DNA from: Pseudorhodoferax sp. Leaf267
Lineage (GTDB): Bacteria > Pseudomonadota > Gammaproteobacteria > Burkholderiales > Burkholderiaceae_C
Direction of reading: 5' to 3'
DNA length: 64,000 bases
NCBI RefSeq assembly: GCF_001422405.1
Contig: NZ_LMMV01000025.1
Span: forward strand, 235,708-299,707
The notes under the pieces were generated by a model. The model had not been told where the DNA came from and did no database searches. It was given only the letters and a program-made list of their open reading frames with translations. Position numbers and translations under genes: made by a program. Below are positions 47,133 through 56,263 of the stretch, in pieces (the first letter of the stretch is position 1; every line of letters starts with the position of its first letter).

Positions 47133-48113
47133 TCACTCCAGCCGCAGCCCGCGCTGTGCGGTGATCGTGCCAAAGCGCCGCAGGTCGCGCGCCACCAGCG
47201 CCTGGAACGCGGCGGGGCTGGCCTGCTCGCCGCGCGTGAGCGTGTAGCCCAGCTGCCGCAGGTTGGTCTGCAACTCGCCACCGGCCAGGGCCGTGGCCAG
47301 TGTGCGGTTCAGCAGCGCGATGACGGCCGCCGGCGTGCCGGCCGGTGCCAGCAGCCCGTGCCACTGGTCCAGCTCGTAGCCGGCCACGCCTTGCTCGGCA
47401 ACCGTGGGCACGTCCGGCAACTGCGCCGTGCGTGCCGGCGAGGTGATGCCCAGTGCGCGCAGCTTGCCGGCCGCCAGCAGGGGCGCGGCGCTGCTGGCCG
47501 TCACGATGCCCAGGCCCACCTGGCCGGACACCACGTCCACCAGCGCCGGGCCGCAGCCCTTGTAGGGCACCTGGGCCAGCGGCGCCCGCGCCGCCAGGAA
47601 GAGCATCTCGCCGGCCAGGTGCTGCGGCGTGCCGGCGCCGCAGGACGCGAAGAAGACCGGCTGCGCCGCGCCGCGCGTGGCGGCCAGCAGGTCGGCCAGC
47701 TGGTGCCAGGGCGAGGTGGTCGGCACCACCAGCACCGAAGGCACGAAGCCCACGTTGATGACGGCTGCGAAGTCGCGCGAGGGCGAGAAGTCCAGCGCCC
47801 CGAACACGCCCGGGTTGATCGCGAACGAGCTGTTGACCATCAGCAGCGTGTGGCCGTCTGGCGCGGCCTTGGCCACCTGGCTCGCGCCGATGTTGCCGCT
47901 GGCGCCGGCGCGGTTTTCCACCACCACGGCCTGGCCCAGCTGCTGCTGCAGCACCTGGCCCAGCTTGCGCGCCAGCAGGTCGGTGCCGCCGCCGGGCGGG
48001 AAGGTCACGACGATGGTGATGGGCTTGGTCGGGTAGTGCGGGTCTTCGGCCTGCGCGGGAAGCGCCAGCAGGGCGGCCAGGAGCAACGCGAAGAGCGCAT
48101 GCAGGCGTTTCAT
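47133..48113 (-). CDS. Bug-family tripartite tricarboxylate transporter receptor
   Basis: A 326-residue periplasmic binding protein. Signal peptide MKRLHALFALLLAALLALPAQA; then YPTKPITIVVTFPPGGGTDLLAR, the Bug signature loop, VVVENRAGASGNIGASQVAKAAPDG, and LPDVPTVAEQG. Bug proteins bind carboxylated compounds. Its ATG overlaps the nadC stop by four bases, so it is made with NadC and may capture quinolinate, nicotinate or a related NAD precursor (inference). Confidence 0.9.
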   Translation of the reverse strand: MKRLHALFALLLAALLALPAQAEDPHYPTKPITIVVTFPPGGGTDLLARKLGQVLQQQLGQAVVVENRAGASGNIGASQVAKAAPDGHTLLMVNSSFAINPGVFGALDFSPSRDFAAVINVGFVPSVLVVPTTSPWHQLADLLAATRGAAQPVFFASCGAGTPQHLAGEMLFLAARAPLAQVPYKGCGPALVDVVSGQVGLGIVTASSAAPLLAAGKLRALGITSPARTAQLPDVPTVAEQGVAGYELDQWHGLLAPAGTPAAVIALLNRTLATALAGGELQTNLRQLGYTLTRGEQASPAAFQALVARDLRRFGTITAQRGLRLE

Positions 48114-48985
48114 GCCAGGGTGTCCAGTCCGATGTCCAGCACGGCGGCGCTGTGCGTGATCCAGCCGATCGCGATCTGGTCCACGCCGGTCTCGGCGATG
48201 CCGGGCGCCGTCTCGGCCGTCACGCGGCCCGAGGCCTCCAGCACGGCGCGGCCGGCGGTCATGGACACGGCCTCGCGCAAGGTCGGCAGGTCCATGTTGT
48301 CCAGCAGCACGATGGGCACCTGCAGGTCCAGTGCCTCGCGCAGCTGCGCCAGCGTGTCGACCTCGACCTCGATCTGCACCATGTGGCCGATGGCCGCGCG
48401 CGCGCGCTCGACGGCGTTGCGCAGGCCACCGGCGATGGCGACGTGGTTGTCCTTGATCAGCACGGCGTCGTCCAGCCCGAAGCGGTGGTTGCTGCCGCCG
48501 CCTACGCGTGCCGCGTATTTCTGCACCGCGCGCAGCCCCGGCATGGTCTTGCGCGTGCAGGTCACGCGGGCCTTGGTGTGGGCGATGGCGTCCGCGATGC
48601 GCGCCGTGGCGCTGGCCACGCCCGACAGATGGCCCAGGAAGTTCAGCGCCGTGCGCTCGGCCGTCAGCATGGCGCGGGCCGGGCCGGCCAGCGTGGCGAT
48701 CACGTCCCCGGGCTTCAGCCGTGCGCCGTCGCGCAGCCTGGCGTTCCAGACGATGGACGGGTCGATGAGCTCGAACGCCAGCCGGGCCAGCTCCAGCCCG
48801 GCCAGCACGCCGCCCTGGCGCGCGGCCAGTTGCAGGCGGCTCTGCGCCTCGGCCGGCACCACCGCCTGGCTCGTGATGTCGCCGGCACGGCCCAGGTCTT
48901 CGAGCAGGGTGGCGCGCACCAGCGGCTCCAGCATCACGCGGGGCAAGGGGGCGGGCGGCTCTCGGGTGTCGTTGGCGTTGGGCAT
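48110..48985 (-). CDS. nadC: Nicotinate-nucleotide pyrophosphorylase (carboxylating)
   Basis: A 291-residue quinolinate phosphoribosyltransferase making nicotinate mononucleotide. Motifs: LLEDLGRAGDITSQAVVP, ERTALNFLGHLSGVAS, CTRKTMPGLRAVQKYAARVGGGSNHRFGL core, LIKDNHVAIAGG, IEVEVDTLAQL, ASGRVT. A farther in-frame ATG at 49009 lies inside a palindrome (48992-49010) that looks like a regulatory site, so I prefer the ATG at 48985; both have weak ribosome sites. NrtR is encoded just upstream and two candidate operators lie before the gene. Confidence 0.92.
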   Translation of the reverse strand: MPNANDTREPPAPLPRVMLEPLVRATLLEDLGRAGDITSQAVVPAEAQSRLQLAARQGGVLAGLELARLAFELIDPSIVWNARLRDGARLKPGDVIATLAGPARAMLTAERTALNFLGHLSGVASATARIADAIAHTKARVTCTRKTMPGLRAVQKYAARVGGGSNHRFGLDDAVLIKDNHVAIAGGLRNAVERARAAIGHMVQIEVEVDTLAQLREALDLQVPIVLLDNMDLPTLREAVSMTAGRAVLEASGRVTAETAPGIAETGVDQIAIGWITHSAAVLDIGLDTLA

Positions 48986-48991
48986 GGGCGA

Positions 48992-49010
48992 TGTGCTCAA
49001 GCTGAGCATA
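48992..49010. promoter_or_regulatory. Candidate NrtR operator 2
   Basis: TGTGCTCAAGCTGAGCATA includes the perfect palindrome TGCTCA-AGC-TGAGCA. It shares TGAGCATA with the site at 49041-49059, which is the same length; centres are 49 bp apart. It overlaps the alternative nadC start codon. Confidence 0.55.
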
Positions 49011-49040
49011 TGGGCGTCAAAAAAACGCAGAGGCCGTATT

Positions 49041-49059
49041 TATACTTTTTTTGAGCATA
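49041..49059. promoter_or_regulatory. Candidate NrtR operator 1 and nadC -10 region
   Basis: TATACTTTTTTTGAGCATA, an imperfect 19-bp palindrome (TATnCT/AGnATA arms). On the nadC strand the reverse reads through TATAAAT, a good -10 box, so a bound repressor would block RNA polymerase. Confidence 0.5.
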
Positions 49060-49096
49060 AGTAGGGCGCGCTATTTGTATCTTGTGTGACAGCCGT

Positions 49097-50071
49097 TCAG
49101 CGTGACAGCGGCAGCTTGCTGCCCGAGATCGCGCGCTCCAGCAGCAGGTCCTCGCGGAAGCGGAACAGCTGGGCCGGCCGGCCCGACGCGCCCTGCGTGA
49201 GCTGCCCGGTTTCCTCGACCAGCGCCTGCTGCTCGACCAGGCGGCGGAAGTTCTGCTTGTGCAGCGCGCGCCCGGCCAGCGCCTCGATGGTCTGCTGCAA
49301 CTGCAGCAGCGTGAAGGCCTCGGGCATCAGCTCGAACACCACCGGCCGGTACTTGATCTTGGCGCGTAGCCGCGCCATGCCGGTGGCCAGGATGCGGCGG
49401 TAGTCCAGCCGCATCGGGGCACCCGTGCGCGCGGCCACGGCCTTGCGCTGCGCCGCGGGCAAGCCGCGCGACGCGGCCGGGCCGCGCTGCGCCTCGGGCA
49501 CCAGGCCGGCCTCGTGCAGCAGCTCGTAGCGCTGCAGCACGAAGTCTTCGTTCCAGGGCGCTCCGTGCAGGCCGAAGGCCGTGTCCACGCGCAGGCGGCG
49601 CTGGCTGGCGTCGGCGCCGGCGCCTGCCGCGCACCAGGCGATCAGCGCCGGTGCAATGTGCTCGGCCAGCACGGCCGCGGCCGCAGGCGAGCGCTGGTCT
49701 TCCCAGGGGAAGTGGTGGTACCAGTCGCGCCAGCCCACGGCCTGCTGCGGCGCCGGCACCTGGGCCTCGCGCGTGAGGCCCAGGTAGCTGACCGAGATGA
49801 CGCGGCGCGCGTCCTCGCGCGCACGGTCGCGGTCGGCGAAGGTGTAGAGCTGCTCGATGTAGCCGATGGGGTGGTGCGTCTGCGCCTCGATCCAGGCGCG
49901 CATGCCGGTCTGCAGCGAGCGGTGGTCCACCTCCAGGGGGCCGCTGGGCAGGGCGTGGCCGTCGTGCGTGCTCAGGAAGCGCGCCTGGCCGCCGGTGACG
50001 GCGACCAGCACGGCGACCAGTTCGGCGGTGATGGTGTCGGAGGGGGCGGCCAAGTGGGTGGAGGTCAGCAA
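49097..50071 (-). CDS. nrtR: NrtR-like Nudix-related transcriptional regulator
   Basis: A 324-residue protein. Residues 10-160 form a Nudix-like domain (VLVAVTGGQARFLS, IGYIEQLYTFADRDR, ISVSYLGLTRE) without a working Nudix box, used in NrtR to sense ADP-ribose. The C-terminal 90 residues are the winged helix (PVVFELMPEAFTLLQLQQTIEALAG, LHKQNFRRLVEQQALVEETG, GRPAQLFRFRED). No ATG fits; TTG at 50071 is the likely start. It lies upstream of nadC, matching the NrtR role in repressing NAD synthesis. A TATGCTGA element similar to its sites lies just upstream, near 50084. Confidence 0.8.
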   Translation of the reverse strand: MLTSTHLAAPSDTITAELVAVLVAVTGGQARFLSTHDGHALPSGPLEVDHRSLQTGMRAWIEAQTHHPIGYIEQLYTFADRDRAREDARRVISVSYLGLTREAQVPAPQQAVGWRDWYHHFPWEDQRSPAAAAVLAEHIAPALIAWCAAGAGADASQRRLRVDTAFGLHGAPWNEDFVLQRYELLHEAGLVPEAQRGPAASRGLPAAQRKAVAARTGAPMRLDYRRILATGMARLRAKIKYRPVVFELMPEAFTLLQLQQTIEALAGRALHKQNFRRLVEQQALVEETGQLTQGASGRPAQLFRFREDLLLERAISGSKLPLSR

Positions 50072-50115
50072 GAGCCAGCGATTATGCTGACAGGGTTTTT
50101 GTTGGAGACACGCGC

Positions 50116-51075
50116 ATGAAACCCCGCCACCTGGCCGCCATGGCCCTTGCCCTGCTGGCCGCATCGGCCCAAGCCGCCTTCCCTGAAAAACCCATCCGCG
50201 TCGTCATCGGCTTCCCGGCCGGTGGCCCGCTCGACCAGCACGCGCGCCTGCTGGCCGAGAAGCTGCAGGCCGTGCTGGGCCAGCCCATCGTGGTCGACTA
50301 CAAGTCCGGCGCGGGCGGCACTGTCGGTGCGCAGGACGTCATGAAGGCCGCGCCCGACGGCTACACGCTGATGCTGGCCAACACCGGTGTGATGGTCATC
50401 AACCCCGCGCTGTACAGCCGCCTGCCCTACGGCACGCTCAAGGACTTCACGCCGATCGCGCGCACGGCCATGCAGCCGCTGGCGCTGCTGGTCACGCCCA
50501 AGCTGCCCGTGAACTCGCTCAAGGAGTTCACCGACTACGCCAAGGCGCGGCCGGGCCAGATCAACTACGGCTCGGCCGGCAACGGCGGCATCAGCCACCT
50601 GGTGCCCGAGATGTTCAAGAACAGCACCGGCCTGTTCATGGTCCACATCCCCTACCGCGGCAGCGCGCCCGCGTTCACCGACCTGATGGCCGGCCAGGTG
50701 CAGTTCATGGCCGAGTCCATTCCCCAGGCGGCCAACTACCACAAGCAGGGCAAGGTGCGCGCGCTGGCCGTGACCAGCCGCGCGCGCAACCCGGCGCTGC
50801 CCGACGTGCCCACCGTCATCGAGTCCGGCTTCAAGGGCTTCGAGGTCGTGGGCTTCTACGGCTTCCTGGCGCCGGCCGGCCTGCCCAAGGACGTGACGGC
50901 CAAGCTCAGCGACGCCTTCGGCCAGGTGCTGAACGACCCGGACATCAAGACCCGCATGGTCGCGCAGGGCGCGGACCCGGCCTTCCTGGGCAGCGAGGAG
51001 TTCGGCAGGTTCCTGGCGGCCGAGACGCCGCGCTGGGCCGCGGCCGTGAAGGCCTCCGGTGCGAAACTCGATTGA
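50116..51075 (+). CDS. Bug-family tripartite tricarboxylate transporter receptor
   Basis: A 319-residue periplasmic receptor. Signal peptide ending ASAQA; then [56 protein letters not shown], and [12 protein letters not shown]. It is divergent from nrtR across 44 bp, so shared control is possible. It has the same fold as the receptor at 47133 but clearly different sequence. TGGAGA precedes the ATG. The ligand is unknown. Confidence 0.9.
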   Translation: MKPRHLAAMALALLAASAQAAFPEKPIRVVIGFPAGGPLDQHARLLAEKLQAVLGQPIVVDYKSGAGGTVGAQDVMKAAPDGYTLMLANTGVMVINPALYSRLPYGTLKDFTPIARTAMQPLALLVTPKLPVNSLKEFTDYAKARPGQINYGSAGNGGISHLVPEMFKNSTGLFMVHIPYRGSAPAFTDLMAGQVQFMAESIPQAANYHKQGKVRALAVTSRARNPALPDVPTVIESGFKGFEVVGFYGFLAPAGLPKDVTAKLSDAFGQVLNDPDIKTRMVAQGADPAFLGSEEFGRFLAAETPRWAAAVKASGAKLD

Positions 51076-51097
51076 TCCTTTTGCGCAGGCCATCGCC

Positions 51098-52309
51098 ATG
51101 ACCACTCTCGGCACCCCGTTGTCCCCCCACGCCACGCGCGTCATGCTGCTGGGCTCCGGCGAGCTCGGCAAGGAGGTGCTGATCGCGCTGCAGCGCCTGG
51201 GCGTGGAGACCATCGCGGTGGACCGCTACGAGAACGCGCCCGGCCACCAGGTCGCGCACCGTGCCCACACCATCGTGATGAGCGACCCCGAGCAGCTCAA
51301 GGCGCTGATCGCGCAGGAACAGCCCGACTGGGTCGTGCCCGAGATCGAGGCCATCGCCACGCCCGTGCTGGAAGAGCTGGAGGCCGCCGGCACCGTGCGC
51401 GTGGTGCCCACGGCCCGGGCCGCGCGCCTGACCATGGACCGCGAAGGCATCCGCCGCCTGGCCGCCGAGACGCTGGGCCTGCCGACCAGCCCCTACAAGT
51501 TCTGCGACTCCTTCGAAGAGCTGCAGGCCGCCATCGACGCCGTGAACGGTGGAATCGGCTACCCCTGCATCGTCAAGCCCGTCATGAGCAGCTCGGGCAA
51601 GGGCCAGAGCAAGATCGACGGCCCGGCCGACGTGCAGCGGGCCTGGGACTACGCCATGGCCGGCGGCCGTGTCAGCCATGGCCGCGTGATCGTCGAGGGC
51701 TTCATCGACTTCGACTACGAGATCACGCTGCTCACCGTGCGCGCCCGCGCCGCCGACGGCAGCGTGCAGACCCATTTCTGCGACCCGATCGGCCACGTAC
51801 AGGTCAGCGGTGACTATGTGGAAAGCTGGCAGCCGCACCCCATGCACCCGGCCGCGCTGGAACGCGCGCGCCAGATCGCCAAGGCCGTGACCGAAGACCT
51901 GGGCGGCCAGGGCCTGTTCGGCGTGGAACTGTTCGTCAAGGGCGAGCAGGTCTGGTTCAGCGAGGTCAGCCCGCGCCCGCACGACACCGGCATGGTGACC
52001 ATGGCCACGCAGTGGCAGAACGAGTTCGAGCTGCATGCGCGCGCCATCCTGGGCCTGCCGGTGGACACCACACTGAACACGCCCGGCGCCAGCGCCGTGG
52101 TCTATGGCGGCGTCGATGCGCAGGGCATCGTGTTCGACGGGGTGGACGCGGCACTCCGCGTGCCCGGCACCGAGATCCGACTGTTCGGCAAGCCCGAGAG
52201 TTTCGTGAAGCGCCGCATGGGCGTGCTGCTCGCGCGCCATGCCGACGTGGAGCAGGCGCGCGTGAATGCCAAGCGGGCTGCGGCGCTGGTGCAGCCGCGC
52301 ACCGCCTGA
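51098..52309 (+). CDS. purT: Formate-dependent phosphoribosylglycinamide formyltransferase
   Basis: A 403-residue ATP-grasp enzyme that formylates GAR using formate and ATP in purine synthesis. Motifs: [32 protein letters not shown], the ATP-grasp segment [36 protein letters not shown], and [25 protein letters not shown] with metal Glu residues. ATG at 51098 follows the Bug gene by 22 bp. Confidence 0.95.
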   Translation: MTTLGTPLSPHATRVMLLGSGELGKEVLIALQRLGVETIAVDRYENAPGHQVAHRAHTIVMSDPEQLKALIAQEQPDWVVPEIEAIATPVLEELEAAGTVRVVPTARAARLTMDREGIRRLAAETLGLPTSPYKFCDSFEELQAAIDAVNGGIGYPCIVKPVMSSSGKGQSKIDGPADVQRAWDYAMAGGRVSHGRVIVEGFIDFDYEITLLTVRARAADGSVQTHFCDPIGHVQVSGDYVESWQPHPMHPAALERARQIAKAVTEDLGGQGLFGVELFVKGEQVWFSEVSPRPHDTGMVTMATQWQNEFELHARAILGLPVDTTLNTPGASAVVYGGVDAQGIVFDGVDAALRVPGTEIRLFGKPESFVKRRMGVLLARHADVEQARVNAKRAAALVQPRTA

Positions 52310-52348
52310 TTTCTCGCCCGGCGCGGGTGCTTTGCGGCCATCGCTAGG

Positions 52349-53461
52349 ATGGCCCCGATGGAAACACAGTGGAATGCCCTCATCGCGTGGGCCGATGTGG
52401 CCGTGCTGCGCCTGGCCGTGGCGGCCACCGTGGCCATCGTCCTGGCCTGGATCGCCCACCGCGCCGCCGTGCTGGTGCTGACGCGCGTCACGCGCGGCAT
52501 GCCAGTGGCGGGCACGGTGGTGCGCTTCCTGCGGCCCGCGGCGCGCTGGTGGCTGATGTTCGTGGCGCTGCAGCTGGTGTGGCAGGGCGCGCCCGACACC
52601 ATCTTGGCGATCGACAGCATCCGTCACCTCAACAGCGTGCTGCTGCTGGCCTGCCTGAGCTGGATGGGCATCCGTGCGGTGGCCGGCGTGGCCCAGGGGG
52701 TGATCGACCAGTACCCGCTCAACGTGGTGGACAACCTGAACGCGCGCCGCATCCACACGCAGGCCCGCGTGCTGTCGCGCACGGTCATGGTCGTCATCGG
52801 CCTGGCCGGCATGGCGCTGATGCTGATGACCTTTCCCGGTGCGCGCCAGTTCGGCACCAGCCTGCTGGCCTCGGCCGGCGTGGTGGGCCTGGTGGTCGGC
52901 ATGGCCGCGCAGCCGGTGTTCGGCAACATGATCGCGGGGCTGCAGCTGGCATTGGCCCAACCCATCCGGCTCGACGACGTGCTGATCGTGGACGGCGAGT
53001 GGGGCCGCGTGGAATCGATCACGGGCACCTACGTGGTGCTGGCCATCTGGGACCAGCGCCGGCTCATCATTCCGCTGCGCTGGTTCATCGAGAACCCGTT
53101 CCAGAACTGGACGCGCACCAGCTCGGAGATCATCGGCACCGTGTTCCTGTGGACCGACTACCGCATCCCCATGGCGCCGCTACGCGCCGAGTGCCAGCGG
53201 CTGTGCGAGGCTTCGCCCGAGTGGGATGGCCGCCTGTGCAAGCTGCAGGTCACCGAGGCGGGCGAGCACAGCATGCAGCTGCGCCTGCTGGCCACCGCCA
53301 GCGATTCGGGCAAGGCCTGGGACCTGCGCTGCTTCGTGCGCGAGGGCCTGATCGCGTTCATCGCCAGGGAGTACCCGCAGTACCTGCCGGTCACGCGGGC
53401 CGAGCTGCGCGGCGAGCTGGCCACGCCGGCCGACATGCTGCCGGCCATGGCGCCCGGTTGA
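52349..53461 (+). CDS. MscS-family mechanosensitive channel
   Basis: A 370-residue membrane protein with four or five helices in the first 200 residues. The pore-lining region is LLASAGVVGLVVGMAAQPVFGNMIAG, then the beta domain LAQPIRLDDVLIVDGEWGRVESITGTYVVLAIWDQRRLIIPLRWFIENPFQNWTR pattern, typical of MscS. It would open under membrane tension and release solutes during hypo-osmotic shock. ATG at 52349 or 52358. Confidence 0.9.
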   Translation: MAPMETQWNALIAWADVAVLRLAVAATVAIVLAWIAHRAAVLVLTRVTRGMPVAGTVVRFLRPAARWWLMFVALQLVWQGAPDTILAIDSIRHLNSVLLLACLSWMGIRAVAGVAQGVIDQYPLNVVDNLNARRIHTQARVLSRTVMVVIGLAGMALMLMTFPGARQFGTSLLASAGVVGLVVGMAAQPVFGNMIAGLQLALAQPIRLDDVLIVDGEWGRVESITGTYVVLAIWDQRRLIIPLRWFIENPFQNWTRTSSEIIGTVFLWTDYRIPMAPLRAECQRLCEASPEWDGRLCKLQVTEAGEHSMQLRLLATASDSGKAWDLRCFVREGLIAFIAREYPQYLPVTRAELRGELATPADMLPAMAPG

Positions 53462-53510
53462 CCAGCGGCAGGCAGCGCTATGCTGCCCGGTCCCCACCAC
53501 CGCCCGCCGC

Positions 53511-55271
53511 ATGATGGACCCTGACCACCGCCACCGTATCGCCCGCAGGCGCGTGCTGGCGCTGGCGGCGCTGCCGTTCTCCACGGCCGCCGCGCCGCAC
53601 GTGCGCCCCGGCCAGTCCAGCTGGCCCGATGCCGCCGCCTGGGAGGCATTGCGCGCCCGCACCGGCGACGCGCTGCAGGCCGTCGCCTCGCCCTGGCCGG
53701 CCTGCCGCGCAGACCCCGCCTCGCCGGCGTGCGCCGCGTTGTTCGCGCGGCCGCAGAACCCCTATGCCATCGGAGACGACGTGGCGCGCACGCAGACCTA
53801 CGGCTGGGTTGACGCCTGGACCTCCGAGCCGCCGGCCTACGCGCTGTCGGCACGTGGCGCGGCCGACGTGGCCGCGGCCGTGGGCTTCGCGCGCACGCAC
53901 CGGCTGCGGCTGGTCGTGCGCGGCGGCGGCCACAGCTACAAGGGCCAGTCGAATGCGGCCGATGCGCTGCTGGTCTGGACGCGCCGGCTGCGCAGCGCGC
54001 AGCTGCACGAGGCCTTCGTGCCGGCCGGCTGCGACCAGGCCCCGCGGCGCGCCGTGTCGCTGGGCGCCGGCGTGCTCTGGAACCAGGCCTACGACCTCGT
54101 GACCACGCGCGGCGGCGGCTATGTGCAGGGCGGCGGCTGCATGACGGTGGGGGTGCCGGGCCTGGTGCAGATGGGCGGCTTCGGCAGCTTCAGCAAGGCC
54201 TATGGCCTGGCCGCGTCCAGCCTGCTGGAGGCCGAGCTGGTCACGGCCGACGGCCAGTTGCGCACCGTGAACGCCTGCAGCGAGCCCGAGCTGTTCTGGG
54301 CGCTCAAGGGCGGCGGCGCCGGCTTCGGCATCGTCACGCGCATGACGCTGGCCGTGCATGCGCTGCCCGAGCGCTTCGGCGCCGTCAACTTCACGCTGCG
54401 CGCGGCCTCCGACGCGGCCTTCCGCCGGCTCATCGACCTCGTGCTGGCGTTCTGCGCGCAGCACCTCGTCAACCCGCACTGGGGCGAGCAGATCCGGCTG
54501 CGCCGCGGCAATGTGCTGCAGGTGGCCATGGTGTTCCAGGGCCTGGACCGGGCGCAGGCCCAGGCCGTGTGGGCGCCGTTCTTCGCGGCCGTGGACGCAA
54601 CCGGCGCCGACTGCGCGCTGGACTTCTCGCTGCTGCGCTTCGTGAGCGTGCCGGCGCAAGAGTTCTGGGCGCCCAGCCTGGCCAAGCGCGCGCTGGGCCT
54701 GGTGGCGCGCGACGAGCGGCCCGGCGCGCCGGAGACCAACCTGTTCTGGCCCGGCGACCAGGCCCAGGCCGGCCAGGTGCTGCATGCCTACCAGTCGGGC
54801 TGGCTGGACGCCGCGCTGCTGCAGCCCGGCGCGCGCGCAGCGCTGGCGGAAGGCCTGTACGCAGCCACGCGCCATGCCGGCGTCTCGCTGCACCTGAACA
54901 AGGGCCTGGCCGGCGCCACTGATGCGGTGCTGGCGGCCGCGCGCGAGACGGCCGTGCACCCGGCCGCGCTGACGGCTTTCGCGCTGCTGATCTGTGGCGC
55001 CGAGCAGGGCCCGGCCTACCCCGGCGTGCCGGGCCACGCGCCCGACGTGGCGCTCGCGCGCAGCCGCCGCGCGGCGCTGGCCGGCGCACTGCAGGCGCTG
55101 CGCGCACAGGTGCCGGTGCCGGCCGCCTATGTGGCCGAGAGCGATTATTTCGAGGACGACTGGCCGCAGCGCTACTGGGGCCCGCACTACGCGCGGCTGC
55201 TGGCGGTCAAGCGGCGCGTGGACCCGGGCGGCCTGTTCACGCACCACCACGGCGTGGGCAGCCAGGGCTGA
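53511..55271 (+). CDS. FAD-binding oxidase, berberine-bridge-enzyme type, exported
   Basis: A 586-residue flavoprotein. RRRVLALAALPFSTAAAP at residues 12-29 looks like a twin-arginine signal. The FAD-binding PCMH domain holds RLVVRGGGHSYKG (covalent-flavin His), YDLVTTRGGGYVQGGGCMTVGVPGLVQMGG (second attachment Cys likely) and LKGGGAGFGIVTRM. The last residues, YWGPHYARLLAVKRRVDPGGLFTHHHGVG, are the BBE signature. It would oxidise an alcohol, sugar or similar substrate with oxygen. No clear operon partner; the downstream LysR gene converges 1 bp away. Confidence 0.85.
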   Translation: MMDPDHRHRIARRRVLALAALPFSTAAAPHVRPGQSSWPDAAAWEALRARTGDALQAVASPWPACRADPASPACAALFARPQNPYAIGDDVARTQTYGWVDAWTSEPPAYALSARGAADVAAAVGFARTHRLRLVVRGGGHSYKGQSNAADALLVWTRRLRSAQLHEAFVPAGCDQAPRRAVSLGAGVLWNQAYDLVTTRGGGYVQGGGCMTVGVPGLVQMGGFGSFSKAYGLAASSLLEAELVTADGQLRTVNACSEPELFWALKGGGAGFGIVTRMTLAVHALPERFGAVNFTLRAASDAAFRRLIDLVLAFCAQHLVNPHWGEQIRLRRGNVLQVAMVFQGLDRAQAQAVWAPFFAAVDATGADCALDFSLLRFVSVPAQEFWAPSLAKRALGLVARDERPGAPETNLFWPGDQAQAGQVLHAYQSGWLDAALLQPGARAALAEGLYAATRHAGVSLHLNKGLAGATDAVLAAARETAVHPAALTAFALLICGAEQGPAYPGVPGHAPDVALARSRRAALAGALQALRAQVPVPAAYVAESDYFEDDWPQRYWGPHYARLLAVKRRVDPGGLFTHHHGVGSQG

Positions 55272-55272
55272 A

Positions 55273-56166
55273 TCACTTCGCCGCCGCGCGCAGGCTGTCC
55301 AGCAGCAGCCGCGCGGCCGGCGCCAACGCCTTCAGGTCGCGCACGGCCAGCACGAAGCGGCGCCGCGCCCAGGTGTCGGTCAGGGGCCGCACCACCAGTT
55401 CCAGCGGTTGCTCGAACAGCCGGGCCTCCTCGCGCGGCACGATGGCCAGCGCCAGCTGCGCCGCCACGATGCGGCAGGCCGCGTCCACCGTGGCGACCTG
55501 GATGCGCGTGCGCAGCGGCTGGCTGGCGATGGCAGCCTGGCGCTGCTGCGTGGTTTTCATGATGCTGCGCCCCAGGATGTCCACGTGCTCGTGCGCCAGC
55601 GTGTCGGCAAAGCGCAGGCTCTTGCGCGCGGCCAGCGGGTGCGTGGGGTGCAGCACCACGGCCAGTCGGTCCTGCTGGTAGGCGAAGCGCTGCAGCCGGC
55701 CCAGGTCCACCGCGTTCCAGCACACGCCGATGTCGGCCCGGCCTTCCTCCACGCCGCGCACCACCTCCCAGATCTCGCGCTCCTCCATGCTCACGCGCAC
55801 CTGCTCGTACTGGCGCGCGAAGCGGCCCACGTCCTCGGGCAGGAACTGGGCCAGCGCCGACATGCTGGCGAACACGCGCACATGGCCTTGCACGCCCTCG
55901 GCATAGGCCGTCAGCTCGGCCTGCATGCGGTCCAGCAGCTGCAGGGCTTCGCGCGCGTAGCGCCACAGCGTCTCGCCGGCCGGCGTTGCGGCCACGCCGC
56001 GCCGGCCGCGCGCCAGCAGCGGCGTGCCGGCCTGGGCCTCCATCTGCGCGATGCGCTTGCTGACGGCCGAGGGCACGATGGCCTCGCGCTGCGCGGCCAG
56101 CGCGATGTTGCGCTCCTCGCAGACGGCGACGAACAGGCGCAGGGAAGTGGGGTCGAAGGCGTGCAT
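55273..56166 (-). CDS. LysR-family regulator, likely of the D-tartrate dehydratase gene
   Basis: A 297-residue LysR protein: HTH in residues 1-62 (FDPTSLRLFVAVCEERNIALAAQREAIVPSAVSKRIAQME pattern) and an effector domain with FARQYEQVRVSMEE and ADIGVCWN. ATG at 56166 with GGAG 8 to 11 bases upstream. It diverges from tarD, and a 48-bp inverted repeat fills part of the gap and overlaps this gene's ribosome site, consistent with self-repression and tarD activation. Confidence 0.87.
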   Translation of the reverse strand: MHAFDPTSLRLFVAVCEERNIALAAQREAIVPSAVSKRIAQMEAQAGTPLLARGRRGVAATPAGETLWRYAREALQLLDRMQAELTAYAEGVQGHVRVFASMSALAQFLPEDVGRFARQYEQVRVSMEEREIWEVVRGVEEGRADIGVCWNAVDLGRLQRFAYQQDRLAVVLHPTHPLAARKSLRFADTLAHEHVDILGRSIMKTTQQRQAAIASQPLRTRIQVATVDAACRIVAAQLALAIVPREEARLFEQPLELVVRPLTDTWARRRFVLAVRDLKALAPAARLLLDSLRAAAK

Positions 56167-56168
56167 GC

Positions 56169-56216
56169 CATCTCCGAATGGAATCTCAACGAAGAAACAA
56201 TACCACTTCAGAGATG
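56169..56216. promoter_or_regulatory. Inverted repeat between lysR and tarD, likely LysR operator
   Basis: CATCTCCGAATGG (56169-56181) and CCACTTCAGAGATG (56203-56216) are inverted copies (CATCTCnGAA-TGG) with one extra base, separated by 21 bp. The left arm covers the lysR ribosome site; the right arm is 47 bp before the tarD ATG. Confidence 0.55.
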
Positions 56217-56263
56217 TGTGGATGCTTCCTAAGATCGCGGCACACCCACCCAAGGAGCTCACC

